Assembly (NCBI RefSeq): GCF_007923255.1
Contig: NZ_VOHJ01000029.1
Location: 1 to 35,399, forward strand
Direction of reading: 5' to 3'
DNA from: Vulcaniibacterium thermophilum
GTDB lineage: Bacteria > Pseudomonadota > Gammaproteobacteria > Xanthomonadales > Xanthomonadaceae
Length of the DNA: 35,399 nt
A program made the translations under genes and the position numbers. Below, one piece after another: positions 8,796 through 18,392 of the stretch. Numbering within the stretch: position 1 is the stretch's first letter; each line of letters starts with the position of its first letter. The notes below the pieces were generated by a model that saw only the letters and a list, made by a program, of their open reading frames with translations, had not been told where the DNA came from and did no database searches.

Positions 8796-8855
8796 CGGAG
8801 CGGCTTCAGCCGCGACCGCAACTCGTCGCACCGGAACGCGGCTGAAGCCGCTCCG
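8796..8855. repeat. REP-like inverted repeat
   Basis: A perfect 19-bp inverted repeat: the left arm (8796-8814) begins CGGAGCGGCTTCAGCCGCG, the right arm (8837-8855) is its reverse complement, and the loop is 22 bases. The core GGAGCGGCTTCAGCCGCG is a common dispersed repeat in Xanthomonadales genomes. A strong hairpin here could also end transcription from the gene at 7875. Confidence 0.75.
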
Positions 8856-8926
8856 AAAAGGTCGGCACCGTTGGCGCCCGTCGGATGTGACGCCGGGGGC
8901 CATGCATGCACGTGCACGGCGACATT

Positions 8927-9125
8927 CCCCCGACCAACGGAGACCCGGAGGGCGGCCGGCATGGATGCCGGCCGTTTTCGGACGCGACAAGGATGTCGCG
9001 TACGAAAATCCCGAGGGCGGTGAACCGCCAGCGATTGTCGTGTCGGGGAAGCGCCTTTCTTTTGGCTACTTTTCTTTGGCAAGACAAAGAAAAGTAGCCC
9101 GCCCGCGGCAGCGGGCGGAACACAG
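8927..9125. repeat. Composite of stacked inverted repeats in a gene-free gap
   Basis: The gap 8763-9225 (463 bp) holds no credible gene. In order it contains hairpins with arms CGGCCGGCAT (8953-8974), ACGCGAC (8982-9001), GGCGGT/ACCGCC-like (9016-9029), GGCTACTTTTCTTT (9064-9099) and CCGCCCGC (9099-9118). The CTACTTTTCTTTG...CAAAGAAAAGTAG element is widespread in Xanthomonadaceae intergenic DNA. Its function is unknown; a chimeric dispersed element rather than a gene. Confidence 0.65.
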
Positions 9126-9225
9126 CCCGTGTGCGCCGAGGCCGCGCAACGCCGCAATGCCGTATTCCGGTCGCGGCCCAAGCCGCTCCTGCAGCTCGTA
9201 GGTCCGTCGGCGGTGGGCAGGGGAC

Positions 9226-9807
9226 TCAACGCACCACGCGGATCACGCCGCAGGCCACGCGCGCGCCGGCGTTGCCGGCGGGCTGGCTGCGGTAGTCGTC
9301 GGGCTGGGCGTGGACGATCACCGCGCGGCCGGCGATGTCGCGCGCGCCGCCGTCGCCGAGGGTGACGCCGGTCAGATGCGCGTTCACGCGCGCCACGCCG
9401 CGCGCGTCGGCGCTGAGGTTGTCCATGTCGCCGGCGTGGTGCGGGCCTTGGCCGGCGCGGCCGTGCGGCGCGCCGTCGGGGTTGAAGTGGGCGCCGGCGC
9501 TGCTGGCGTCGACCGCGCTGCAGTCGCCCTTCTCGTGGACGTGGATCGCATGCGCGGCGCCGGGCGCAAGGCCGCCGACCTCGCCGGCGAGGTGCACGCC
9601 CGCGCCCATCGGCACCGCGGTGAGCTTGCCGCTGACCAGGCTGGCGGACGCCGGGGCGAGCGCGATCTCGGCGCGCGAGGCCTGCGGCCGCGCGGGCGTT
9701 GCGGCGGTCGTCGCGTGCGGCGCGCCGGCGGTGTCCTCGCGCGGCGCGGTGGCGGCGCAGGCGGCGAGCAGGAGCAGCAGGGGCGCGGTGCGCAGCGGAC
9801 GGTTCAT
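9226..9807 (-). CDS. sodC: Cu/Zn superoxide dismutase, predicted lipoprotein
   Basis: 193 aa. Residues 1-17 form a lipoprotein signal ending in LLLAAC (lipobox Cys17), then a Pro/Ala/Thr linker, then the SOD domain. Metal and fold motifs: AIHVHEKGDC (Cu ligands), GAHFNP, PHHAGDMDN (Zn/Cu ligands), and the signature segment from VIVHAQPDDY to NAGARVACGVI. It dismutates superoxide in the periplasm, tethered to a membrane. The ATG at 9807 is six bases after GAGGAG; an ATG at 9813 is too close to it. It lies 16 bp downstream of ntrC in the same direction, so is probably cotranscribed with ntrBC. Confidence 0.92.
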   Translation of the reverse strand: MNRPLRTAPLLLLLAACAATAPREDTAGAPHATTAATPARPQASRAEIALAPASASLVSGKLTAVPMGAGVHLAGEVGGLAPGAAHAIHVHEKGDCSAVDASSAGAHFNPDGAPHGRAGQGPHHAGDMDNLSADARGVARVNAHLTGVTLGDGGARDIAGRAVIVHAQPDDYRSQPAGNAGARVACGVIRVVR

Positions 9808-9823
9808 CGGCATCTCCTCGCGA

Positions 9824-11241
<1,418 letters not shown>

Positions 11242-11245
<4 letters not shown>

Positions 11246-12273
11246 GCGGGGGCCTCCTCGGGCACCGGCAGCAGCAGGGTGAACACGGTGTGGCCCGGGC
11301 GCGAGCGGTAGGCGAGCGCGCCGCGGTGCTCGCGCGCGACCTGCTGCGCCAGCGCCAGCCCCAGCCCGGTGCCTTCGGCGCGGCCGGACACCAGCGGCAG
11401 GAACAGGCGTTCGGCCAGTTCCTCCGGCACGCCGCGGCCGTCGTCGATCACTTCCACCCGCAGCGCCAGCGGCCACCCCTGCTCGCCGATGCGCACCGCG
11501 TGCTCGGCGCGGGTGCGCAGGGTGACGCTGCCGGCGCCGGCCTCGATCGCGTTGCGCACCAGGTTCCAGGCGGCCTGGGTGAGGCGGTCGGCGTCGCCGG
11601 GGATCTCCGGCAGGCTGGGGTCGTAGTCGCGCACCAGTCGCACCGCCCAGCCGGCGTCGTTCTCGGCCAGCCGCAGCACGCGCTCGAGCACGGCGTGGAT
11701 GTTGAGCGGCGCGTGCGGCCGCGGCGAGGCGGGGCTGAGCAAACGGTCGAGCAGCGCGGTCAGGCGGTCGACCTCGCTGCCGATCAGCGCCACCAGCTCG
11801 CGGCCGTCGTTCTCGCCGACCTGGCGCCCCAGCAGTTGCGCCGCGCCCTTCAGCCCGGCCAGCGGATTGCGCAGCTCGTGCGCCAGCCCCTTCAGCGCGG
11901 CCGACAGCGCCGAGGGCAGCAGTTGCGCCGGGTCTTCGCCGGGGAATTCGTCGACCGGGTGCGCCTCCAGCAGCCAGCCGCCCTCGTCGAGCGGGGTCAG
12001 CCAGACGTCGGCGAAGCGGGCCTCGCCGCCGGCGAAGCCCAGCCGCGCGCGCCGCACCCGCAGCGGCGCGGCGCCGGCAGCGGCGCGATCGAGCGCCGCC
12101 GCCAGCGCGCCGGGCTCCGCCTCCAGCGCCGCCAGCGGCAGCCCGCGCAGGCGGCGCAGGCTCACCCCCAGCCAGCGCGCGAAGGCGGCGTTGGCCGCGG
12201 CGAGCGTGCGGTCCGGGTGCAGCCAGGCGACCGGCGTGTTGAGGGCCTCGCAGGCGGTGGGGTCGGGGCGCAT
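11242..12273 (-). CDS. ntrB: NtrB nitrogen-sensing histidine kinase
   Basis: 343 aa, soluble. A PAS-like sensor (about 10-115) precedes the dimerisation/His box LAHELRNPLAGLKGAAQLL (phospho-His about residue 135) and the ATPase lobe with N box (WNLVRNAIEAG), G1 (DDGRGVP) and G2 (GTGLGLALAQQV). It phosphorylates or dephosphorylates NtrC according to nitrogen status relayed by PII. The gene is first of the ntrB-ntrC-sodC unit; its start codon abuts an NtrC-like palindrome. Confidence 0.92.
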
Positions 12274-12290
12274 TGCACCATCCTAGTGCA
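12274..12290. promoter_or_regulatory. NtrC-type binding site abutting the ntrB start codon
   Basis: TGCACCATCCTAGTGCA is a dyad with the GCAC-N9-GTGC pattern of enteric NtrC boxes (TGCAC...GTGCA). It ends one base before the ntrB ATG, overlapping its ribosome site, so binding would repress ntrBC (autoregulation, inferred). The PAS-GGDEF-EAL gene starts 85 bp on the other side. Confidence 0.6.
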
Positions 12291-12374
12291 AAGACGCCGG
12301 CGACCGTGCGGTCGGCTCAAGTTTTTCCCCACCTCGGCCGTAAACGGGGGACAAGGCTGCTCCCGTCCGGCCGC

Positions 12375-15300
12375 ATGGCTCCCCCTTTCGTGACTTCGGC
12401 GCCCCTCCTCCGCCTCGATGCCCCGACCGCGCCGGACGACTGCGGACGCAGCTGCGATCTTGAGCGTGCCGCGCGCGAACTGGCGGTCAGCGAGGCGCGT
12501 TTCCGCGCGCTGGCCGAAGCCTCGCCGCTGGGCGTGTTCCATTGCGATGCCGACGGCGGCTGCACCTACGTCAACGCGCGCTGGGAGGAGATCTACGGCA
12601 TGCCGTTCGAGCGCGCGCGCGGCGACGGCTGGATGCGCGGCATCCATCCGGACGACGCCGGACGCGTGGCCGCGCGCTGGCGCGAGATGGTCCGCGCCGG
12701 CGGCGAGTACGACCAGCAGTTCCGCGTGTGCGACGCCGACGGCCGCGTACGCCACATCCGCGCCCGCGCCCGCCCGCTGCGCGGCGGCGACGGCGCGATC
12801 GACGGCTTCGTCGGCACCGTCGCCGACATCACCGAACTGCAGCACACGCTGCAGCAACTGCGCGAGAGCGAGGAGCGCCTGCGCCGGCTGTACGAATGCA
12901 CGCCGGCGATGTTGCATTCGATCGACGCCGAGGGCCGCCTGATCAGCGTCAGCGACCACTGGCTGGCCAAGCTCGGCTACCGCCGCGAGGACGTGCTCGG
13001 CCGTCCGTCCATCGAGTTCCTCACTCCCGAATCGCGCCGACACGCGCTGGAGGTGGTGCTGCCGGAGTTCTTCCGCGCCGGTCGCTGCGACGGCGTGCGC
13101 TACCGCATGCTCAAGCGCGACGGCGGCGTGCTGGAGGTCGAACTGTCGGCGATCCTCGAGCGCGATGCCGACGGTCGGCCGCTGCGCTCGATGGCGGTGC
13201 TGCAGGACGTCACCGCCCGCCTGCGCGCCGAACGCGCGCTGCAGGAGGAACGCCAGCGGCTGGCGCGGGTGATCGAGGGCACCCAGGCCGGCGCCTGGGA
13301 GTGGAACCTCGTCACCGGCGAGCTGCGCACCAACGAGCAGTGGGCGCGCCTGCTCGGTTACGCCGTCGACGACGCGCCGCGCACCGCCGCGGCCTGGGCC
13401 GAGGGCATCCATCGCGAGGACGCCGAACGCGCGGTCGAGCGGCTCAAGCGCCACCTGCGCGGCGAACTGCCGTACCACGAGTGCGAGATGCGCGTGCGCC
13501 ACCGCGCCGGCCACTGGATCTGGATCCTGGTGCGCGGCCAGGTGATGACGTGGGCGGCCGACGGCCGCTGCGAGTGGATGTACGGCACGGTGATCGACAT
13601 CTCCGCGCGCAAGCAGCAGGAAGAGGAGCTGCGCAAAAGCCAGGACCTGCTCGACCGCACCGGCGAGGTGGCCGGCATCGGCGGCTGGTCGCTCGATCTG
13701 TGGAGCGGCGAGATCCAGTGGTCCGACGTCACCTGCCGCCTGCATGGCGTGCCCGCCGGCCACCGGCCGACGCTGGAGACGATGCTGGCGTTCTATCCGC
13801 CCGAGGCGCGCGCGCAGCTCCAGACGGCGCTGGAGCGCGCCGGCCACGCCGGCGAGGGCTTCGACCTCGAACTGCCGCTGCGGCGCGCCGACGGCAGCGA
13901 GATCTGGGTGCGCGCGGTCGGCACCGCCGAGCGCGAGGACGGCCGGCCGGTGCGGCTGGTCGGCGCGCTGCAGGACATCACCGAGCAGCGCCGCATCAAG
14001 CAGGAGCTGGCCGAGCAGCACGAGCTGCTGCGGGTGACGCTGGAATCGATCGGCGACGGCGTGGTCACCACCGACGCCGACGGCCGCGTGATGTGGCTCA
14101 ACCCGGTCGCCGAACGCCTCAGCGGATGGCGCGACGGCGAGGCGCGCGGGCAGCCGCTGGCGCGCGTGCTCGACCTGCGCGACGAAGCCAGCGGCGTGGC
14201 GGTGCGCGATCCGATCGCCTGCTGCCTGCAGGACGGCCACATCGTCGCCAGCGGCATCCGGCTGGTGGCGCGCGACGGGCGCGCCTACGGCATCGAGTAC
14301 TCGGTGGCGCCGATCCGCGACGCCCAGGGCGCGGTGCTCGGCGCGGTGCTGGTGTTCCGCGACGTCACCGAGCAGCGCCGCCTCGCCGAGGAGATGAACT
14401 GGCGCGCCACCCACGATCCGCTGACCGGGCTGGTCAACCGCACCGAGTTCGAGGCGCGGCTGGGCCGGGCGCTGCAGCAGGCGCAGGCCGACGGCACCCA
14501 GTACGCGCTGCTGTACATCGACCTGGACGACTTCAAGCTGGTCAACGACGCCTGCGGCCACACCGTCGGCGACCAGATGCTGCAGCAGGTCGGCCGGCTG
14601 CTGACCAGCGGCGTGCGCGCCAGCGACACCGTGGCGCGCCTGGGCGGCGACGAGTTCGCGATCATCCTCGAGCGCTGCACGGTGACCAAGGCGCAGCGCG
14701 TGGCGCAGCAGATCTGCGACCGCATGGACGACTTCCGCTTCGCCCACGAGGGCCGCCGCTTCCGCATCGGCACCAGCATCGGCGTGGTGCCGGTCGACCG
14801 CCGCTGGGCCACCACCGCGGCGATCCTGCAGGCGGCCGACACCTCCTGCTACGCCGCCAAGATGGCCGGCCGCAACCGCTACCACCTGTGGTTCGACACC
14901 GACCAGGCGATGCGCGCGCGCCAGGGCGAGATGCACTGGGCCACCCGCATCGAGAACGCGCTCGACGAGGACCGCTTCGTGCTGTTCGCGCAGCGGCTGC
15001 TGCCGCTCAAGCCGGACAACGACGGCATCCACGCCGAGGTGCTGCTGCGCCTGCGCGACAACGAGGGCCACATGGTGCCGCCGGGCGCGTTCCTGCCGGC
15101 CGCCGAGCGCTTCCATCTCGCCTCGCGCATCGACCGCTGGGTGCTGCGGCACACGGTGGACTGGGTGAAGTCGCTGGACGATCCGCGCCGGCTGGCGACG
15201 CTGTGCATCAATCTCTCCGGACAGTCGATCAGCGACCGCGCCTTCCACCAGCATGCGATCGAGCTGCTCACCGACGCCGGTCCCCTGGTGTGCCAGCGCC

Positions 15301-15701
15301 TGTGCCTGGAGATCACCGAGACCGCCACCGTCACCAACCTCGGCGATGCGGCCGACTTCATGCGGCAGATCCGCGCGCTCGGCGTGCAGGTGGCGCTGGA
15401 CGACTTCGGCGCCGGCGCGTCCTCGTTCGGCTATCTCAAGGCGCTGCCGGTGGATGCGCTGAAGATCGACGGCCAGTTCATCCGCGACATCATCGACGAT
15501 CCGCTCGACGAGGCCGCGGTGCGCTGCTTCGTCGACGTCGCGCGCGTGGTCGGGGTGAAGACGGTCGCCGAGTTCGTCGATCGCCCCGAAGTGCTGGCGA
15601 AGGTGCGCGAGGTCGGCATCGACTACGCGCAGGGCTTTCTGGTGCACCGCCCGGAGCCGATCGAGCGCCTGCTCGCGGCCGCGGTCGCCGGGCCGGTCTG
15701 A
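12375..15701 (+). CDS. Five-PAS GGDEF-EAL cyclic-di-GMP signalling protein
   Basis: 1108 aa, no clear membrane segment. Five PAS/PAC modules (roughly 40-160, 165-285, 290-415, 415-540, 545-675) precede a GGDEF domain (680-840; intact LGGDEFA near 756) and an EAL domain (855-1100). In the EAL domain the signature reads AEVLLR instead of EALLR, but the Glu and the other metal ligands remain: INLSGQ, EITET, LDDFGAGASSFGYL, KIDGQF. Both activities are thus possible; the arrangement is RmcA/MorA-like, where the phosphodiesterase often dominates. ATG 12375 was chosen over an upstream in-frame ATG at 12273, which would overlap the ntrB start and NtrC box. Confidence 0.92.
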   Translation: MAPPFVTSAPLLRLDAPTAPDDCGRSCDLERAARELAVSEARFRALAEASPLGVFHCDADGGCTYVNARWEEIYGMPFERARGDGWMRGIHPDDAGRVAARWREMVRAGGEYDQQFRVCDADGRVRHIRARARPLRGGDGAIDGFVGTVADITELQHTLQQLRESEERLRRLYECTPAMLHSIDAEGRLISVSDHWLAKLGYRREDVLGRPSIEFLTPESRRHALEVVLPEFFRAGRCDGVRYRMLKRDGGVLEVELSAILERDADGRPLRSMAVLQDVTARLRAERALQEERQRLARVIEGTQAGAWEWNLVTGELRTNEQWARLLGYAVDDAPRTAAAWAEGIHREDAERAVERLKRHLRGELPYHECEMRVRHRAGHWIWILVRGQVMTWAADGRCEWMYGTVIDISARKQQEEELRKSQDLLDRTGEVAGIGGWSLDLWSGEIQWSDVTCRLHGVPAGHRPTLETMLAFYPPEARAQLQTALERAGHAGEGFDLELPLRRADGSEIWVRAVGTAEREDGRPVRLVGALQDITEQRRIKQELAEQHELLRVTLESIGDGVVTTDADGRVMWLNPVAERLSGWRDGEARGQPLARVLDLRDEASGVAVRDPIACCLQDGHIVASGIRLVARDGRAYGIEYSVAPIRDAQGAVLGAVLVFRDVTEQRRLAEEMNWRATHDPLTGLVNRTEFEARLGRALQQAQADGTQYALLYIDLDDFKLVNDACGHTVGDQMLQQVGRLLTSGVRASDTVARLGGDEFAIILERCTVTKAQRVAQQICDRMDDFRFAHEGRRFRIGTSIGVVPVDRRWATTAAILQAADTSCYAAKMAGRNRYHLWFDTDQAMRARQGEMHWATRIENALDEDRFVLFAQRLLPLKPDNDGIHAEVLLRLRDNEGHMVPPGAFLPAAERFHLASRIDRWVLRHTVDWVKSLDDPRRLATLCINLSGQSISDRAFHQHAIELLTDAGPLVCQRLCLEITETATVTNLGDAADFMRQIRALGVQVALDDFGAGASSFGYLKALPVDALKIDGQFIRDIIDDPLDEAAVRCFVDVARVVGVKTVAEFVDRPEVLAKVREVGIDYAQGFLVHRPEPIERLLAAAVAGPV

Positions 15702-15789
15702 GCCGTTCACTCCCCGTTGTCCGCGGCCGACGGCCTGTTCACGGTCGGGCGTCTACGTTGCTCGCACTTTCCCGACCGGAACGCGCGAG

Positions 15790-16248
15790 ATGGACGCCAT
15801 CACCCTGCTCAAGAACGATCACCAGAAGGTGCGCCAGCTTCTGAGCCAGCTCACCGAAGAGGAGTCCGCCGACAAGCGGCAGACGCTGCTGGACCAGATC
15901 GCGGTGGAACTGGAAGCGCACACCGCGATCGAGGAAGAGATCTTCTACCCCGCCTTCCGCAAGGCCGGCGAGCAGCACGACGACGAGAAGATGTACTTCG
16001 AGGCGATGGAGGAGCACCGCGCCGCCGGCGATCTGGTGCTGCCCGACCTCAAGGGCACGCAGCCGGACAGCGAGAAGTTCGGCGGCCGCGCCAAGGTGCT
16101 GAAGGAGCTGATCGAGCACCACGCCGACGAGGAAGAGAAGGAGATGTTCCCGCGCGCGCGCAAGGTGCTCGGCGCCGACCAGCTCGAGGAGCTCGGCGCG
16201 CGGATGGAAGCGCGCAAGCAGGAACTGCTGTCGGCGCTGAAGCACTGA
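15790..16248 (+). CDS. Hemerythrin HHE-domain protein
   Basis: 152 aa, all-helical. The HHE iron ligands appear in order: NDHQKVR (His11), EAHTAIEEEIFYP (His and Glu), EEHRAAGD (His), and EHHADEEEKEMFP (His and Glu). Such proteins bind a di-iron centre and are linked to oxygen, NO or iron-stress handling. Next to a PAS-rich c-di-GMP protein it could be part of a redox response, but nothing in the sequence proves a link. The next gene starts 8 bp downstream. Confidence 0.88.
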   Translation: MDAITLLKNDHQKVRQLLSQLTEEESADKRQTLLDQIAVELEAHTAIEEEIFYPAFRKAGEQHDDEKMYFEAMEEHRAAGDLVLPDLKGTQPDSEKFGGRAKVLKELIEHHADEEEKEMFPRARKVLGADQLEELGARMEARKQELLSALKH

Positions 16249-16255
16249 TCGCGCG

Positions 16256-16543
16256 GTGCAGCCGGTCGATGCCATCGGCTGGGCCGCCTCGCTGATCCTG
16301 CTGGCCACGCTGCTGCGGCAGGTCTACGTGCAGTGGCGCGACCGCAGCACCGCCGGCGTGTCGTCCTGGCTGTTCGTCGGCCAGTGCGCGGCCAACGCCG
16401 GCTTCGCGCTCTACAGCGCGCTGATCGGAAACGCGGTGTTCGTGTTCACCAACGTCGCGCTGCTGGCGACCGCGCTCACCGGGCAGTGGATCTACCGCCG
16501 CAATCGCGCGCGCGAGGCGGCCGCGGACGGCGCCCGCCGGTAG
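16256..16543 (+). CDS. PQ-loop/SemiSWEET-like small membrane protein
   Basis: 95 aa with three hydrophobic helices. The first helix and loop, IGWAASLILLATLLRQVYVQW followed by DRSTAGVSSWLF, match the MtN3/PQ-loop triple-helix pattern (usual form TLLPQVYKTWKTKS.EGLS); the Pro of the PQ motif is replaced by Arg. SemiSWEETs dimerise to move sugars; the substrate here is unknown. GTG start, 8 bp after the hemerythrin stop. Confidence 0.65.
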   Translation: MQPVDAIGWAASLILLATLLRQVYVQWRDRSTAGVSSWLFVGQCAANAGFALYSALIGNAVFVFTNVALLATALTGQWIYRRNRAREAAADGARR

Positions 16544-16579
16544 CCGGCCGCGCGACGCGCGGACATCGATGCGGCGCTG

Positions 16580-16849
16580 CTCCCTCCCCTGCGTGCAGGG
16601 GAGGGCTGGGGAGGGGTTGCGTCGGCAGCCGGCGTCAGTCGGTGGCCGCTTGACCCCCGGATGACCGCATCGGCACCGCTCCCGGGTTGCTGCGCAACCC
16701 GGGCTACGCGCTTGCTCCCTCCCCTGCGTGCAGGGGAGGGTCGGGGAGGGTTGCGCCGGCAGCCGGCGTCAGTCGGTGGCCGCTTGACCCCCGGATGACC
16801 GCATCGGCACCGCTCCCGGGTTGCTGCGCAACCCGGGCTACACGGCTGC
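16580..16849. repeat. Tandem duplication of a 135-bp intergenic element
   Basis: Two head-to-tail copies (16580-16714, 16715-16849) that are nearly identical. Each begins with the palindrome CCCTCCCCTGC/GCAGGGGAGGG and ends with a CCCGGGTTGC/GCAACCCGGG hairpin. These two hairpin types are dispersed elements in Xanthomonadaceae. It fills the gene-free gap 16544-16878. Open frames across it are by-products of the repeat. Confidence 0.8.
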
Positions 16850-16878
16850 AAGCGCGTCGACGCTTGCGAACCGCGGCG

Positions 16879-17322
16879 TCAGCCGAACGGGCCGCCGCCT
16901 CCCGCGTCGGCCAGCTCCGCCAGGCATTCCAGCAGATCCAGCGCGCCCACCGGCTTGCGCAGGTGGCAGTCGAAGCCGGCGGCGGCCGCGCGCAGCGCGC
17001 TGTCCGGCGCGGCATCGCCGGTGATCGCGATCAGGCGCATGCGCGCGCCCCAGTCCTCGGCGCGGATCGCGTGCGCCACCGCGTAGCCGGACAGCCGCGG
17101 CATGCCCAGATCGAGCACCGCGACCTGCGGGCGCAGGCGACGCACCAGCGCGAGCGCCTGTTCGCCGTCGTCGGCGCAATGCACTTCGTGACCGTCGATC
17201 GACAGCAGCAGCGCCAGCGTGTCGGCGAGATCGGCGTTGTCGTCTGCCACCACGATGCGCAGGCGCGGCGACAGGCCGCGCTGCGGCCGCGGCCGCGGCG
17301 TGAGCTGGGGAGCAAGGGACAT
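16879..17322 (-). CDS. Stand-alone response-regulator receiver
   Basis: 147 aa: a basic 20-residue lead (TPRPRPQRG) followed by one CheY-like receiver. The acidic pair is VVADDNADLAD, the phospho-Asp is in VAVLDLGMPRLSGY, the switch Thr in IAITGDA, and the conserved Lys in LRKPVGALD. No output domain. The ATG at 17322 follows AGGG with five bases; an in-frame GTG six bases upstream is possible. No kinase is next to it, so the partner is unknown. Confidence 0.85.
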   Translation of the reverse strand: MSLAPQLTPRPRPQRGLSPRLRIVVADDNADLADTLALLLSIDGHEVHCADDGEQALALVRRLRPQVAVLDLGMPRLSGYAVAHAIRAEDWGARMRLIAITGDAAPDSALRAAAAGFDCHLRKPVGALDLLECLAELADAGGGGPFG

Positions 17323-17385
17323 GGACACCCTGGAAACAAAAACGCCACCGGCGGCGCGCGCCGGTGACGGTGACCGCGGACGGAC

Positions 17386-17634
17386 TCAGTGACGGCTGCC
17401 GGAGTTGCCCGACGAACCGCTCTCGCGACGCGCTGCCGCGCGGGCCTGGCCGCCCTTGCGGCCCGCTTCCCGCGCTTCTTCCGAATCGAACTCGTGCGCG
17501 TTGCCGCTGGCATGGGCGGCCTTGCCGCCCTTGGAGGCGATCTCGCGCTGCTTCTCGGCATCCATGGCGGCGAAACCCCGGTTGCTCTTGCCCCCGTTTC
17601 CGCTCTGCCCTCGCGACGTGGATTGGTTGGCCAT
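17386..17634 (-). CDS. KGG-domain stress-induced protein
   Basis: 82 aa, hydrophilic and unstructured. Two KGG-type repeats are visible: REIASKGGKAAHASGNAHEF and REAGRKGGQARA, as in Bacillus GsiB, E. coli YciG and fungal con-10. Such proteins accumulate in general stress or stationary phase; a protective, hydrophilin-like role is inferred. A strong AAGGAG lies before the ATG. It belongs to a neighbourhood of stress-type genes (17.4-21.8 kb). Confidence 0.85.
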   Translation of the reverse strand: MANQSTSRGQSGNGGKSNRGFAAMDAEKQREIASKGGKAAHASGNAHEFDSEEAREAGRKGGQARAAARRESGSSGNSGSRH

Positions 17635-17753
17635 TGCAGTGCTCCTTGGTGGTGGGTGCGGGACGGCGCGTGCGCGTCCTTCGCTCCCGGCTCCCCGCAA
17701 CCTCCATGCCAGACTTCGGCCGCCTCATCCGCAGGCCAACCCGAGCGTGGCGG

Positions 17754-17781
17754 GCAAATCCTGCGCGCGCGCGCAGGATTT
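17754..17781. terminator. Perfect 28-bp palindrome after the RES gene (possible bidirectional terminator)
   Basis: Arms GCAAATCCTGCGCG and its exact reverse complement with no spacer, starting 6 bp after the RES-domain stop codon. A long T-run is lacking, so factor-independent termination is uncertain; an attenuator, processing site or protein-binding dyad is possible. Confidence 0.45.
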
Positions 17782-17786
17782 GCAGT

Positions 17787-18392
17787 TCAGATGCGCACCC
17801 GCTCGTCCAGGTGCAGGGCGTCGCAGGAGAGCAGCTCGAGCCGGCAGAAGTCCGGGTGGGCGACGTTCAGCAGCACGTTGCGCTCGCGCGGCACCAGCGC
17901 GCTCGGCACCTGCAGCGCCACGCTGGTGTTCTCGCGCACCCAGGCATCGCCGGCGCGGCGCACGGCGTCGCGGTAGGGCCGCTGGTCCCAGCCGTCCGGC
18001 AGCTGCGCGAGCGGATGCACGCATTCGGCCGGCAGGGTGCCGACCGCCAGCCGCAGCGCGCGCGGCGTGGGGCCTTCCAGATGCGCCAGGAACTCGAGCA
18101 CCGCGCCGGCCGGCGACAGCGAGGCGTACACCGCCTGCACGCCCTGCGACGTCCACCGTCCGCCGCGTCCGGCCCCGCGCGAGAACGGCGCGTCGGCGTC
18201 GTCCGGCGACACCACGCGATAGACCGTGACGTAGCGGTGCGGATTCTCCGCCTGGGTGGCGGTGGCGCTCGCCGTGGCCGAGAGCGGATCGCTTGCCGGG
18301 AACGTGCCCTCGACCTGGTCGTCGAGCCGGCGTTCGTCCGGCTCGACGGCCTTCAGCGGCGACTCCCGGGGAGGCGTCGAGGTCGGGTTCAT
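17787..18392 (-). CDS. RES-domain protein with FPASDP N-terminal motif
   Basis: 201 aa. Residues about 55-195 form a RES domain: YRVVSP (Arg), GGRWTSQGVQAVYAS, AGAVLEFLAHL (Glu) and a Ser near SVALQVPSALV. These correspond to the Arg/Glu/Ser set naming the family, whose toxins degrade NAD+. The N-terminus carries LDDQVEGTFPASDPLS, a short motif seen in many bacterial stress-associated proteins. No Xre-type antitoxin with DUF2384 is adjacent; the upstream partner is a lipoprotein gene that overlaps it as TGATG. It may therefore be a solitary RES enzyme or not a toxin at all. Confidence 0.78.
   Translation of the reverse strand: MNPTSTPPRESPLKAVEPDERRLDDQVEGTFPASDPLSATASATATQAENPHRYVTVYRVVSPDDADAPFSRGAGRGGRWTSQGVQAVYASLSPAGAVLEFLAHLEGPTPRALRLAVGTLPAECVHPLAQLPDGWDQRPYRDAVRRAGDAWVRENTSVALQVPSALVPRERNVLLNVAHPDFCRLELLSCDALHLDERVRI

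Noticed and set aside
12291..12374. Sigma-54 promoter for the PAS-GGDEF-EAL gene next to the NtrC box
   Set aside because: No TGGC-N8-TGC element could be found between the box and the start codon.
12162..15710. Very long antisense frame opposite the PAS-GGDEF-EAL gene
   Set aside because: A shadow of biased third-position GC; the translation is His/Gln/Arg-rich repeats without domains. The same applies to long antisense frames over ntrBC, thiolase, pigment and BON genes.
16492..16851. Open frames across the 135-bp tandem repeat
   Set aside because: They repeat the same peptide because the DNA is duplicated; no ribosome site, and codon pattern unlike neighbours.
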